DNA from: Devosia psychrophila
GTDB lineage: Bacteria; Pseudomonadota; Alphaproteobacteria; Rhizobiales; Devosiaceae
NCBI RefSeq assembly: GCF_000971275.1
Contig: NZ_LAPV01000170.1
Location: forward strand, 1-64,000
Direction: 5' to 3'
Length of the DNA: 64,000 bases
Shown here: positions 1 to 8,572 of the stretch, piece by piece
Layout: the number at the start of each line of letters is the position of its first letter
How positions within the stretch are numbered: position 1 is the stretch's first letter
Notes under the pieces: generated by a model
Database searches by the model: none
Seen by the model: only the letters and a program-made list of their open reading frames with translations
What the model was told of the DNA's origin: nothing
Position numbers and translations under genes: made by a program

Positions 1-348
1 AGGGCATGATGCTCCATCTGGCGGAAATCTCAGCCGCCGTGGCACCGGGGGCCCATGCCGTGCTGCTACTCGATCAGGCCGGATGGCACATCTCCGCCGC
101 ACTCGTGGTGCCCGCCAATATCACCCTGTTGCCGCTGCCCTCGAAATGCCCCGAACTCAATCCGGTCGAAAACGTCTGGCAGTTCATGCGCGACAACTGG
201 CTCTCGAACCGAATCTTCAAATCTTATGAGGACATCCTCGATCACTGCTGCTTTGCTTGGAACTGCCTCATCAAGCAGCCATGGCGCATTATGTCGATCG
301 GGTTGCGCAAATGGGCACATGAGTGAGTATCGATGAGACTTGGTATTA
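1..348 (+). mobile_element. Right end of an IS630-type insertion sequence (partial)
   Basis: The window opens inside a transposase reading frame that ends at 326. A short non-coding tail follows, with TA dinucleotides at 344-345 and 347-348. IS630 elements insert at TA, so the right boundary is probably near here. The left end and the matching terminal inverted repeat lie outside the window, so the exact border is inferred. Confidence 0.4.
3..326 (+). CDS. IS630-family transposase, C-terminal part
   Basis: This is the C-terminal third of a DDE-type transposase of the IS630/Tc1-mariner group, which cuts and joins DNA ends at TA sites. The frame is open from the first bases of the window, so the N-terminal region is missing from view, not necessarily from the genome. 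Two catalytic-core signatures are visible. The second acidic residue lies in LLLDQAGWH and the third in PELNPVENVW, which is the usual D...E spacing of this family. The C-terminal tail with the WRIMSIGLR segment is also typical. It lies next to an antitoxin gene that lacks a partner, so the element may have inserted into or beside a toxin-antitoxin locus. Confidence 0.8.
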   Translation, partial: GMMLHLAEISAAVAPGAHAVLLLDQAGWHISAALVVPANITLLPLPSKCPELNPVENVWQFMRDNWLSNRIFKSYEDILDHCCFAWNCLIKQPWRIMSIGLRKWAHE

Positions 349-409
349 GCTGTTCTGTATGTATCCAGATCACATCGTCCAGCGTTAAATAGATGCGGCT
401 GGCCATGGC

Positions 410-649
410 TTATTTCGCCAAAGCTTCATAAACCTTACCCCAACGCTTCAAGCTCTCGCCATGCAATTTTACAATAAGCGGGTTGACCCGCGGGATATTG
501 CTCTCTGCAATCAGCGCTCCATACTGCTCTGACGACAAAACAACCGCCACGTCGCGCCCATTCTTTTGGATGCGCACCGGCTCGGCCTGCGCCATCTCCA
601 GTACCTGCCCAAACTTGTTTTTGGCGTCGGTTGCTGAGATTTTTGCCAT
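410..649 (-). CDS. Phd/YefM-family antitoxin, apparently without its toxin
   Basis: A 79-residue protein with the N-terminal Phd/YefM DNA-binding fold. It begins MAKISATDAKNKFGQVLEMA, followed by a VRIQKNGRDVAVVLS strand region, and has a short charged C-terminal tail of the kind that wraps a toxin. Family members repress their own operon and neutralise a RelE/ParE- or Doc-type toxin normally encoded just downstream. Here downstream (below 410) there are only about 80 bases before the IS630 transposase on the other strand, and no toxin frame is seen. It may be a solitary antitoxin, or the toxin may have been displaced by the insertion sequence. The family call is secure; the present function is not. 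Confidence 0.82.
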   Translation of the reverse strand: MAKISATDAKNKFGQVLEMAQAEPVRIQKNGRDVAVVLSSEQYGALIAESNIPRVNPLIVKLHGESLKRWGKVYEALAK

Positions 650-713
650 GACACTCTCCGTCAGCTAAAATAGCCAATGAAATATTGCCATTTTAATTTA
701 GCGAGCGGCACGC

Positions 714-747
714 AAACAAAAAAGGCCTGCATCGCTGCGGGCCTTTT
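714..747 (-). terminator. Rho-independent terminator of the RND efflux operon
   Basis: Read on the minus strand, an 8-bp stem (AAAAGGCC pairing with GGCCTTTT, plus-strand arms 720-727 and 740-747) has a 12-base loop and is followed by a run of six T. It lies 20-50 bases beyond the stop of the efflux permease gene, so it should end that operon. Confidence 0.75.
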
Positions 748-765
748 CCAATTTATGTGCCGATC

Positions 766-3700
766 CTATTCGGCTGCTTCGGACCGATCCGGCTTGCTGG
801 TGTTCTTTTCCTTGTCCACCAGTCCGGCGTCAGAGCTGACGATGTACCGCCTGCTGCCATCGGCGTCGGCGGGGATTTCCACGGCCATGCCATCGAACCC
901 TGCCGGTGTTGCCATGGCGGGCTGACGGCCACGGCCCGAGACCCAGCGGGTCAGCCGGCCGAAATTATGCCCGGTACCCTTCATCTGGATCCAGATCACG
1001 CTTGGCGCAGTGATCATCACCGGCACCATGATAAGCGTCAGGAGGGTCGAGAAGAACAGGCCGGAGACCAGTGCCGCCGACAGGTGGATGAACCACGAAC
1101 CAGCCAGGCCACCGACCACCACTTCGCGGCGGATGAAGTCGAATTCCACATTCGCCCACATCGGGATCACTCCCAGTGCGGTGAGGAATGCGGTGAGCAG
1201 CACTGGACGCACGCGCTGTGCGGCCGTCAGCAGCATCGCCTTCACTGGCTCGACTCCCTGGTGACGGTTGTAATCGTTGTAGGTGTCGATCAGCACGATG
1301 CCGTTCTTCACTACGATACCGGCTAAGGCAACGATGCCGAGACCCGTCATGATGGCCGAGAAGCTCATCCCCGTCGCCAGCATGCCTAGCAACACGCCGG
1401 CCACCGACATCACCACCGTCGAGAGCGTCACCATAACCTGGTAGAAGCTGTTGTACTCGAGCAGCAGGATAAAGAAGATCAGGAACAATGCCATGCCCAG
1501 TGCCTGCACGATGAAGGCATTGGCGTCTCCGGCCTGTTCCTCGGCGCCGGTATACTGGACGGTTATTGTATCAGGGAACGGTTGTTCCTTAACCCAGGCC
1601 TGCAGCTCTGCAACGCGGTCGGCGGCAAACACACCCTCCGGCAGGTCGGCCAGATTGGCAGCCACCGGCATCTGGTACACTTGGTTGCGGCGCGAGATAT
1701 TGGCCACCTTCGGTACGGCTGTCCGAGTGATGAAGTTGCTGACCGGGATCATCCCCGTAGCCGTGGCAATCCGCATCGAGTCGAGCGCGTCGAACGTGCG
1801 CTCGTTTTCTGGCAGGCGCACCTTGATGTCGAGTTCCTTGCCGGTATCGGCATCTCGATAGGTGCCCAGGTTCACGCCGGAGGTGACGAGCTGCACATAG
1901 GGCGCCAGTTCACGCACACCGATGCCATACTTGCCGGCCTCGTTGCGGTCGATGGTGATCTGCCAGTCGATGCCGGGGGAGGGACGCCCGTCTTCGATGT
2001 CCACCGTGTTCGGCATGCCCTCGATATGCTCGCGGATCGCCGCCACGACGGGGACCAGATCATCGTAGTTCGTGCTTTCAACGCGAACATTGATGGCTTT
2101 GCCTGCGGGCGGTCCGTTCTCGGCTGCCAGCACCTGGATGTCGAGACCGGCGAAGCTTTTGACGCGCTCGCGGATGTCGGCGAAAATCTTCTCCGCCTTG
2201 ACGCGGTTGTTGTAGCTGACCAGCTGCAACTGGAAGTTGCCGATGGTGTCCGGCGGCGTGGTGCTGAAGGCGCCGGTCGCGCCGAACTGCATGATCACGT
2301 CCTGGATGCCCTGGACCTGCATGATCTGGCCGCCGATATCGCTCATCATGTCGCGGACTTCTTCAGGCGAGTAGTTACCTCGTCCAACCACGGCCACGGT
2401 CGCAAATTCCGGTTCCGATGCAGGGAAAGCCTCGACGCCGGTCGGATTGGCGATATAGGTGGCGAAAATGCCAATGATGATGGCAAAGCCTACCGCCAGC
2501 GTCGGGATTGGCCAATGCAGCAGGTGCTCCATCGTCCGCACATAGATGCCGGTCAGTCCCTTGATCTTCTTGGGGTCGAACTTGTCGGCATACATGACCA
2601 GGTCGGCGGCTTCCTTGGCCTTGGGGTCGACATGGCTCGAAGCGATGAATGCGCCGATCACCGGCATGAAAATCAGCGCCGAAATCAGTGATGCGACCAT
2701 GACGATGATCACGATCATCGGCAGGTAAACCATGAACTTGCCGATGATCCCCGGCCAGAACAGCAGCGGGATGAAGGCGCCCAGCGTGGTAAAGGTCGCG
2801 CCCAGCACCGGCACGAACATCTTGCGCACGGCCAAGATGAACGCTTCCTTCTTGGAAACGCCCTCCATCAGCTTTCGCTCGGCATATTCGACGACCACCA
2901 CAGGGTCGTCGACCAGCACGCCCACCGCGATCACCAGGCCAAACATCACCATCATGTTGATAGTCATGCCCAGCGTCTGCGCCACGAGAAACGCCATCAT
3001 GAACGACAGCGGGATCGACAGGCCGATCATGATCGCGGGGCGAATGCCCAGCGTCGCCACGCAAGTGATCAGCACCAGCGCCACGGCGGTCAGCACGGCC
3101 GCTTCAAGCGAGCGGAACATCGACGTGGTCGTTTCGGCCTGATCGAGGAAGAAGCTGTAATTGACGCCCTCTGGCCATGCCTTGGCCAATTCCTCGGTCG
3201 TTGCCCGCACCTTGGCGGACACGTCGATGATGTTGGTTCCAGTCTTCTTGGAAACGCCCATGATCAGGGCCGGGGAGCCGTTTACCGTCGTATACTCGGT
3301 GGCGTCGGCCAGCGTACGGGTAACGGTCGCCACGTCGCCGAAGGTCACGACCGTATTGCCGTCGGTCTTCAGCGGCAGGTCGTAGACGTCCTGCGGATTG
3401 GTGATCAGGCCGGGCACTTCGATATTGAACGAGCCCTGGCCGGTGTTGAGCGTACCGCCCGGCACCACCATGTTGTTGCGGTTGAGCGCGTCGAACAGCT
3501 GGCTTGCCGTCAGCCCGTAGGCTTCCAGACGCAGCAGGTCGATGCGGACTTCGAGGATTTCGTCGCGCGCGCCCGACAGTTCGGCCTCGCGAACATCGGC
3601 CAGGCCTTCGAGCGCGTCCTGGAGGTCTTCAGCGCGACGCACCAGTTCCTTCTCAGGCGCGCTGCCGTAGACGGCGACCGAAATAATCGGCTGTGCGACC

Positions 3701-4101
3701 AGATCGACTTCAGCAACAATCGGGTCATCGGCATCGGCGGGAAGCTTGGACTTCAGCGCATCCATGCGGGCGCGAGTGTCCGAAAGAACCTTGTCCTTAT
3801 CCGCATTGATATCGAACTCGAGGAAAATCGAGGCGTGGCCGGTGGTCGAGGTTGATGTGATATTCTCGAGGTCCGGCAGCGTCGCCAGTTCCTCTTCGGC
3901 CGGCTTGGCCAGCAGTGCTTCCGCATCGCGCGGGGAAACGCCGGTCTGGCTGATCGAGACGTAGAGGTAAGGTACGTCGATGGCCGGAAAGCTCTCCTTG
4001 GGCAGAGAGACATAGGCCGAAATGCCGGCCGCGAGCATGATGACCATGACGGTCAGGACGACACGCGGCATCCGAAGGATTCTGACGATAAACTCGACCA
4101 T
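766..4101 (-). CDS. RND-family efflux transporter permease (AcrB/HAE1 type)
   Basis: Inner-membrane proton-driven pump subunit of a tripartite RND exporter. The 1111-residue protein starts with a membrane segment (RVVLTVMVIMLAAGI). It has two large periplasmic loops and a second six-helix bundle. The conserved proton-relay pair is present as LVDDPVVVVE (Asp398-Asp399), and the partner Lys lies in GIVVKNGIVLID of the second half. It is somewhat longer than the usual 1030-1050 residues because of a hydrophilic insert after the first helix bundle (around residues 490-520) and a charged tail of roughly 70 residues after the last helix. It starts 2 bases after the adaptor gene stop, so the two are co-translated. 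The substrate cannot be read from sequence. No outer-membrane channel gene lies nearby, so a TolC-like protein from elsewhere is presumably used. Confidence 0.93.
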   Translation of the reverse strand: MVEFIVRILRMPRVVLTVMVIMLAAGISAYVSLPKESFPAIDVPYLYVSISQTGVSPRDAEALLAKPAEEELATLPDLENITSTSTTGHASIFLEFDINADKDKVLSDTRARMDALKSKLPADADDPIVAEVDLVAQPIISVAVYGSAPEKELVRRAEDLQDALEGLADVREAELSGARDEILEVRIDLLRLEAYGLTASQLFDALNRNNMVVPGGTLNTGQGSFNIEVPGLITNPQDVYDLPLKTDGNTVVTFGDVATVTRTLADATEYTTVNGSPALIMGVSKKTGTNIIDVSAKVRATTEELAKAWPEGVNYSFFLDQAETTTSMFRSLEAAVLTAVALVLITCVATLGIRPAIMIGLSIPLSFMMAFLVAQTLGMTINMMVMFGLVIAVGVLVDDPVVVVEYAERKLMEGVSKKEAFILAVRKMFVPVLGATFTTLGAFIPLLFWPGIIGKFMVYLPMIVIIVMVASLISALIFMPVIGAFIASSHVDPKAKEAADLVMYADKFDPKKIKGLTGIYVRTMEHLLHWPIPTLAVGFAIIIGIFATYIANPTGVEAFPASEPEFATVAVVGRGNYSPEEVRDMMSDIGGQIMQVQGIQDVIMQFGATGAFSTTPPDTIGNFQLQLVSYNNRVKAEKIFADIRERVKSFAGLDIQVLAAENGPPAGKAINVRVESTNYDDLVPVVAAIREHIEGMPNTVDIEDGRPSPGIDWQITIDRNEAGKYGIGVRELAPYVQLVTSGVNLGTYRDADTGKELDIKVRLPENERTFDALDSMRIATATGMIPVSNFITRTAVPKVANISRRNQVYQMPVAANLADLPEGVFAADRVAELQAWVKEQPFPDTITVQYTGAEEQAGDANAFIVQALGMALFLIFFILLLEYNSFYQVMVTLSTVVMSVAGVLLGMLATGMSFSAIMTGLGIVALAGIVVKNGIVLIDTYNDYNRHQGVEPVKAMLLTAAQRVRPVLLTAFLTALGVIPMWANVEFDFIRREVVVGGLAGSWFIHLSAALVSGLFFSTLLTLIMVPVMITAPSVIWIQMKGTGHNFGRLTRWVSGRGRQPAMATPAGFDGMAVEIPADADGSRRYIVSSDAGLVDKEKNTSKPDRSEAAE

Positions 4102-4103
4102 GA

Positions 4104-5375
4104 TCAGACGCTTTCTGCGCTAACGACGGGGGCGGCGTCGGCGGGAGAGGCATTGACTGCCTGTCCGGCATTCACATTTTCCTGGCCTACGGTTATCACG
4201 TCGGCGCTGGCCGGCAGGCCGCTGACCCACATGCCATCGCGGGTGTCGCTGACAATGGTGACTTCGTGGAATGCCACTTTGCCATTTTCCACAGTCCGCA
4301 CGCCGAGCACGCCCTTGTCGTCAAGCGTCAGCACCGACTGCGGCAGCAGGTGTCCGAGCGTGCTGCCCAGCGTCACGGTTGCCTGGGCGGTGATGCCATC
4401 ACGGATCGACAGGTCGTCATTGGCGAATTCGATTTCGACGGGGAAGGAGCGGGTTGCATTGTCGGCCGTCGAGGAAATGAACGTCACCTTGCCTTCGACC
4501 TCGGCGCCAGTCACCATTGTGATCTTGGCTTCGAGGCCCGTGCGCGCCAGCCCGATCCGCGATTCCGGCACCTGGCCGATGAACACCATTGGATTGAGCT
4601 GCACGATGGTCGCGCAGGGCTGGCCCTGCCCCAGCATGGAGCCAGCCACGGCAACCGGGTCCTGCACCATGCCGGCTACCTTAGCCTTGATTTCGGTGCG
4701 GTCGAGTTCGGCCTGGGCATTGTCGAGTCCGGCCTGTGCTGACGAAACCGCTGCCTTGGCGCCGCTCAGGGCAACCTCGACGGCGCGTCCGGTATTGGGA
4801 GCTGCAAGGCCCTTGGAACGGAGTTCGCTATTGGTATCGAAGTCGAGCTGCGCCTGAACCAGACCTGCGTTGGCCTGTTCGAGACTGGCCTGCCCCTGGG
4901 ATACGGCGGCAACGCGCGTGCCCTGGTCCAGCGTGCAGAGGGCATCACCCACGGCAACCTGCTGGCCCTTGGTCACATGCACCGCATCAACGATGCCGGC
5001 GGTTTCGGCCATGGAGGTAACCGAGGACTTGGCCTGGGTGCGGCCGCGCAGCGGCACGTCGATCTGCATTGGCTGGGCGGTGTAGGTGACGGTGCGGACC
5101 GTCTGCAGCACAGCGTTTTCGCCGCCCTCGGCGTCATTGCGCTGCGCAATGGTCATAGCCGGATCAACCTCTGGTTCCGGATGTTCGGCCAGCACGCCGG
5201 CCTCGGCCAACGTATTGTGCAGCGGGCCGTGTTCGGATCCTTCGATCACCGAAACGATCGGCTTTTCGCCATTACCGGGGCCATTGCCGCCAACTACGAG
5301 AGTTCCTGTCGCCAACCAGCCACCGATCCCAACCAGGATCAGTAGTGCTAGGCCATAAGAAAACAGTGCACGCAT
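4104..5375 (-). CDS. RND efflux periplasmic adaptor (membrane-fusion protein)
   Basis: A 423-residue adaptor that links the RND permease to an outer-membrane channel. An N-terminal membrane anchor (residues about 5-25, LALLILVGIGGWLATGTLVV) is followed by an acidic linker. The lipoyl/barrel-sandwich half motif comes next (ETAGIVDAVHVTKGQQVAVG), then a coiled-coil hairpin rich in Ala and Gln, the second lipoyl half, a beta-barrel domain (IGQVPESRIGL) and a membrane-proximal domain. The stretch of about 70 residues between anchor and lipoyl domain is longer than usual. It lies 15 bases after the PadR gene and directly before the permease, which indicates one operon: regulator, adaptor, pump. 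Confidence 0.92.
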   Translation of the reverse strand: MRALFSYGLALLILVGIGGWLATGTLVVGGNGPGNGEKPIVSVIEGSEHGPLHNTLAEAGVLAEHPEPEVDPAMTIAQRNDAEGGENAVLQTVRTVTYTAQPMQIDVPLRGRTQAKSSVTSMAETAGIVDAVHVTKGQQVAVGDALCTLDQGTRVAAVSQGQASLEQANAGLVQAQLDFDTNSELRSKGLAAPNTGRAVEVALSGAKAAVSSAQAGLDNAQAELDRTEIKAKVAGMVQDPVAVAGSMLGQGQPCATIVQLNPMVFIGQVPESRIGLARTGLEAKITMVTGAEVEGKVTFISSTADNATRSFPVEIEFANDDLSIRDGITAQATVTLGSTLGHLLPQSVLTLDDKGVLGVRTVENGKVAFHEVTIVSDTRDGMWVSGLPASADVITVGQENVNAGQAVNASPADAAPVVSAESV

Positions 5376-5390
5376 GAAGTATTCGCCCCT

Positions 5391-5939
5391 TTACTCAGCC
5401 GCGTCTTTTTTCGGCTCGGCTCGCGCCAATGTGATCAGTTCGTGCATATGGGAGCGCATGTGCCTTTCGGCAAGCTCCATGATAGCACGTCCGTAATTGA
5501 TGACCCATGTGTCACCGGCATTGCTGCCAAGCTCCGAGGCGGCCTCTTCAAGCTGCTTGCGGTTGTCCATGAGTTTCTGCAAAAATTCCTGGGACCGTGC
5601 CTCCACCAGATCGGCGGGAAGTATATGGGCAAAGCGCGCCAGCAATAGAAATGGGCTGCGGAACATGTCTGGCCCTAGGGGGCCTGAAAGTTCTTCGGCA
5701 AAAGCCTCGCGGCCCGCCTCGGTGATGCAATAGACTTTCTTGGCCGGCTTGCCGACCTGTTGCTCGGTCCGGCTGGTCACGAGCTTTTCGCTCTCCAGCT
5801 TGGCCAGGGCAGGGTAGATTGAGCCAAAGCTCGCTTCGACGAAATACGAGCACTCGCCATCGACGCAGCGCTGCCGGATATCATATCCGGTTGCTTCGCC
5901 CTCATAGAGGATCGATAAACATAGAGTTCTGACGTTCAT
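5391..5939 (-). CDS. PadR-family transcriptional regulator of the efflux operon
   Basis: A 182-residue PadR-type repressor. The N-terminal winged helix carries the family features MNVRTLCLSILYEGEATGYD, the FGSIYPALAKLE recognition helix and a wing (KKVYCITEAGREAF). The C-terminal half is a helical dimerisation region of the PadR-s2 kind. PadR proteins usually repress efflux or detoxification genes and release on ligand binding. As the first gene of the operon it likely autoregulates together with the pump. The 8-bp wide inverted repeat just upstream is a candidate operator. The ligand is unknown. Confidence 0.9.
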   Translation of the reverse strand: MNVRTLCLSILYEGEATGYDIRQRCVDGECSYFVEASFGSIYPALAKLESEKLVTSRTEQQVGKPAKKVYCITEAGREAFAEELSGPLGPDMFRSPFLLLARFAHILPADLVEARSQEFLQKLMDNRKQLEEAASELGSNAGDTWVINYGRAIMELAERHMRSHMHELITLARAEPKKDAAE

Positions 5940-5955
5940 GCGCGCTGGGTTCCGC

Positions 5956-5997
5956 GGACCTATGCTGGTCCGATATATGCCGGGTGTGTATAGGTCC
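5956..5997. promoter_or_regulatory. Wide inverted repeat upstream of padR, candidate operator
   Basis: GGACCTAT at 5956-5963 is matched by its exact reverse complement ATAGGTCC at 5990-5997, with 26 bases between. It sits 17-58 bases upstream of the PadR start, where an autoregulatory site would be expected. The role is inferred from position and symmetry only. Confidence 0.35.
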
Positions 5998-6132
5998 GGC
6001 CTGGATCGCGCAAGTTGTACGGCCCGACTAATCGAGCAGATCAGTTAAGATCAGATTGCATGGCTCGTTCGAATATACGGCGTTCTTGAAGTTTCGACCG
6101 GATTCCCCCACGAAAACGCCAAGACCATTAGT

Positions 6133-6957
6133 CTAGGCGAGCAATCGCGTCATTTCCCCTGCCGCCCGTCGGGCCAGTTCCATGCTCGAAGCCGCCACGA
6201 AATACGGGTTCAGGAACGCCACGTTGTGCTTGCCATAGCGCATGCGCTCCCCATCTAGCGTGACGACCGCACCGCCGGCTGCCTCAAGCACCGCCTGTCC
6301 GGCTGCGGTGTCCCATTCGCAAGTTGGGGTAAAACGCGGATAGAGTTGCGCATCGCCGCGTGCCAAAAGACAGAACTTCAGCGACGATCCGACCGATACA
6401 TCGGCTTCCACATCCAGAGTCTGGCACAGGCCCGCGAGTGCCGCATGCCCATGCGACCGGCTCGCCACGATCCGCAGCCGGTCGGCCGAAGCCACCGCGA
6501 TGCTGGTTCGTTCCGACGCTGTCCCGCTCAGCGTGTTGCAGAACGAGGCGCCCGTCGCATCGCCAATGAAGGTTTCGCCCGTCACCGGCGCCAGCACGAC
6601 ACCCATCACCGGCAGGCCAAATTCCACCAGCGCGATATTCACCGTGAACTCGCCATTGCGCTTGATGAATTCCTTGGTGCCATCCAGCGGATCCACCACG
6701 AAATACCGATCGCCCAGCGTCGGGATAATCCCGGCCGCCACGCTCTCCTCGCCCAACACAGGAATGCCGGTCGGCCGAAGGTATTCAAGAATAATCGCCT
6801 CGGCCGCTGCATCCGCCTCGGTCACCGGCGAACCATCGGACTTGCTCACAGCGGTAATCGGGCGTGCATAAACGTCGAGGATCACGCGCGCCGCAGCTAC
6901 CGCCGCGTCGAGCACCAGCGTCGTCAGTCCCTCGTCGGTCGGCATGGCAGTGGTCAT
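6133..6957 (-). CDS. cysQ: 3'(2'),5'-bisphosphate nucleotidase CysQ
   Basis: A Mg-dependent, Li-sensitive phosphatase of the inositol monophosphatase fold. It removes the 3'-phosphate from PAP/PAPS formed in sulfate assimilation. The metal-site motifs are all present: TEAD (Asp49), GEES (Glu70-Glu71), DPLDGTKEF (Asp89-Asp92) and a C-terminal WDTAAGQAVLE. DPLDGTKEFIKR is the form typical of CysQ rather than SuhB. The start chosen is ATG at 6957 (MTTAMPTDEG, 274 residues). A longer frame reaching 7242 would run through the end of the neighbouring epimerase gene and has no family similarity. It follows the epimerase gene by 71 bases and may be co-transcribed. Confidence 0.9.
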   Translation of the reverse strand: MTTAMPTDEGLTTLVLDAAVAAARVILDVYARPITAVSKSDGSPVTEADAAAEAIILEYLRPTGIPVLGEESVAAGIIPTLGDRYFVVDPLDGTKEFIKRNGEFTVNIALVEFGLPVMGVVLAPVTGETFIGDATGASFCNTLSGTASERTSIAVASADRLRIVASRSHGHAALAGLCQTLDVEADVSVGSSLKFCLLARGDAQLYPRFTPTCEWDTAAGQAVLEAAGGAVVTLDGERMRYGKHNVAFLNPYFVAASSMELARRAAGEMTRLLA

Positions 6958-7028
6958 CTGGCGTCCCACATATCTGGCCGCTGCTTTACGCTCCGGGCAT
7001 TGCGCATGCAACACCCGGCCGCGCCGCG

Positions 7029-8300
7029 CTAGACGTGCGTCTTCATTGTATGATCCGCCTCGATAATCGCCTTGGTTAGGCTCCCATGAGCCGGATACAG
7101 CGGGATCAGGCATGCCTGCAGCGCGTGATAAATGTCCGGCTTGCCGACAAACAGCCGCGACGTCGGCGTCAGGTCTTCCTTCAACTCGCTGAGCCAGCCG
7201 CCGCGAGCGTGGTCGATCACATGGTTCTCGGCATAATCCCACAGCTTACGATACCAGACCTCGAAATAGTCGCTATTGTCATAGGCAGAAATATAAGCCG
7301 CCGCGCTGATCGCCTCGGCGACCGGCCACCACAGCTTCTCGCGCATGATCGGCTGGTTGTCCCAGTCCAGCGTGTAAAAGAACCCGCCGTGCTGCTTGTC
7401 CCAACCAAGCTCCACCGATTGGCGGAACAGCTCCCGCGCCGCCCCTGTCATCCACGACGAGTGCTTTTCACCGAGTATCCACAACTGATACAGCAGCCGC
7501 GACCACTCCAGCCAATGCCCCGGTGTTGAGCCGGAAGGGCGGAACATCTCGTTGCCCTCATAGCCCTTGTCGAGCACCCAGTTCTCATTGAAATGCTCAG
7601 CCACCCGATGCCCTAGCGGCACCGCATTCTTGAGAATGATCAGCTCGGCAATCCGCTCCGCCTTCTGCAGATAATCCTTGTTGCCCGTAGCCTCGAACGC
7701 CGCCATCAGCGCCTCGGTCATATGCATATTGGCGTTCTGCCCGCGATACGGCAGCAGTTGCGACCAGTCCTGATTATACTCATCCCGCATCGAGCCGGTC
7801 TTGTCGTCCCAAAACCGCGTGTCGATCACCTGCGTCACGTCGGCCAGCATCTGATCCGCAAGAGGATGTCCGACCAGCTTGGCACTCGACGCCGCCAGCA
7901 GCACGAAAGCATGCCCGTAAGCTTGCTTGGACCCATCGGTCACGCCGCTATCATCCAGCCCCCAAACATACCCACCATGCTTGGCGTCGCGATGATGGTC
8001 CCAGATATAACGCATCCCGTGATCGACGATCTCGTCCGACCCCGGCCGCCCCAGCAGGCTCCCCAGCACCGCGCAATGTACCATCCGCGTCGTCACATGG
8101 ATTTGCCGTGTAGAATTGTCCACATCCAGCGGCACGCCTTCGTCGTCCAGCTCGAAAAACCCGCCCTTCGGATTGATCGATGGCGACTCGAAGAAGTCGT
8201 ACAGATTGTTGGTCTGCCGCATCAAATACTGCTGATGAAACGGCCGCTGCGGCCACGGGCTAGAATTCGTCTTGGCAAGCGTCAACGGCACATCGGTCAT
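7029..8300 (-). CDS. AGE-family sugar epimerase/isomerase
   Basis: A 423-residue (alpha/alpha)6-barrel protein of the N-acylglucosamine 2-epimerase / mannose isomerase superfamily. Such enzymes interconvert free sugars at C2 or between aldose and ketose forms. Visible family segments are RMVHCAVLGSLLGRPG, KHGGYVWGLDD, YGHAFVLLAAS, GQNANMHMTEALMAAFEAT with its conserved His, PSGSTPGHWLEWSRLL and GGFFYTLDWDNQP. These match the D-mannose isomerase (YihS-like) branch better than GlcNAc epimerases, but substrate assignment is uncertain. The start at 8300 is preceded by AGGAG at a good distance; an upstream frame start at 8342 has no such site. It lies between fructose-bisphosphatase and CysQ on the same strand. 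Confidence 0.85.
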   Translation of the reverse strand: MTDVPLTLAKTNSSPWPQRPFHQQYLMRQTNNLYDFFESPSINPKGGFFELDDEGVPLDVDNSTRQIHVTTRMVHCAVLGSLLGRPGSDEIVDHGMRYIWDHHRDAKHGGYVWGLDDSGVTDGSKQAYGHAFVLLAASSAKLVGHPLADQMLADVTQVIDTRFWDDKTGSMRDEYNQDWSQLLPYRGQNANMHMTEALMAAFEATGNKDYLQKAERIAELIILKNAVPLGHRVAEHFNENWVLDKGYEGNEMFRPSGSTPGHWLEWSRLLYQLWILGEKHSSWMTGAARELFRQSVELGWDKQHGGFFYTLDWDNQPIMREKLWWPVAEAISAAAYISAYDNSDYFEVWYRKLWDYAENHVIDHARGGWLSELKEDLTPTSRLFVGKPDIYHALQACLIPLYPAHGSLTKAIIEADHTMKTHV

Positions 8301-8387
8301 AAAAGGCTCCTCACTACCCGAGCTATAGCCAGCCGTTGGCAACGTTGCAATTACGGAGGTCTAAAACCACACCCGGCGTGTGCGGCC

Positions 8388-8545
8388 CACCCCACCCTCA
8401 ATCCCTCCCCATCGAGGGGAGGGATGCGCAAGCTTAGCCGTCAGTGTTCATCGCCTCCCTCCCCCTTGTGGGCTTCGAATGTGCCCAAAGGGCCAAATCG
8501 CTCCAGTGGAGCGATTTGAATGAAGAAGGATTGAGGGTGTGGGTA
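8388..8545. repeat. C-rich palindromic intergenic repeat (copy 1)
   Basis: A long imperfect inverted repeat fills most of the gap between the epimerase and fructose-bisphosphatase genes. The left arm has CCCACCCTCAATCCCTCCCC, the right arm ends GGATTGAGGGTGTGGG, and inner hairpins lie between them. It belongs to the same family as copies at 9642, 18274, 23796, 25638, 27331, 31758, 36714, 43990, 46446 and 53499. Confidence 0.8.
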
Positions 8546-8572
8546 GTTTAGGCAGGGATATTCGAGGCAAAC

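Noticed and set aside
1582-2691. A 369-residue plus-strand frame opposite the RND permease gene
   Set aside because: Rich in His, Asp, Arg and Val with no domain. The opposite strand encodes a complete RND permease.
6958-7242. A 95-residue N-terminal extension of CysQ
   Set aside because: It would overlap the end of the epimerase gene in another frame and has no similarity. The ATG at 6957 fits the family start.
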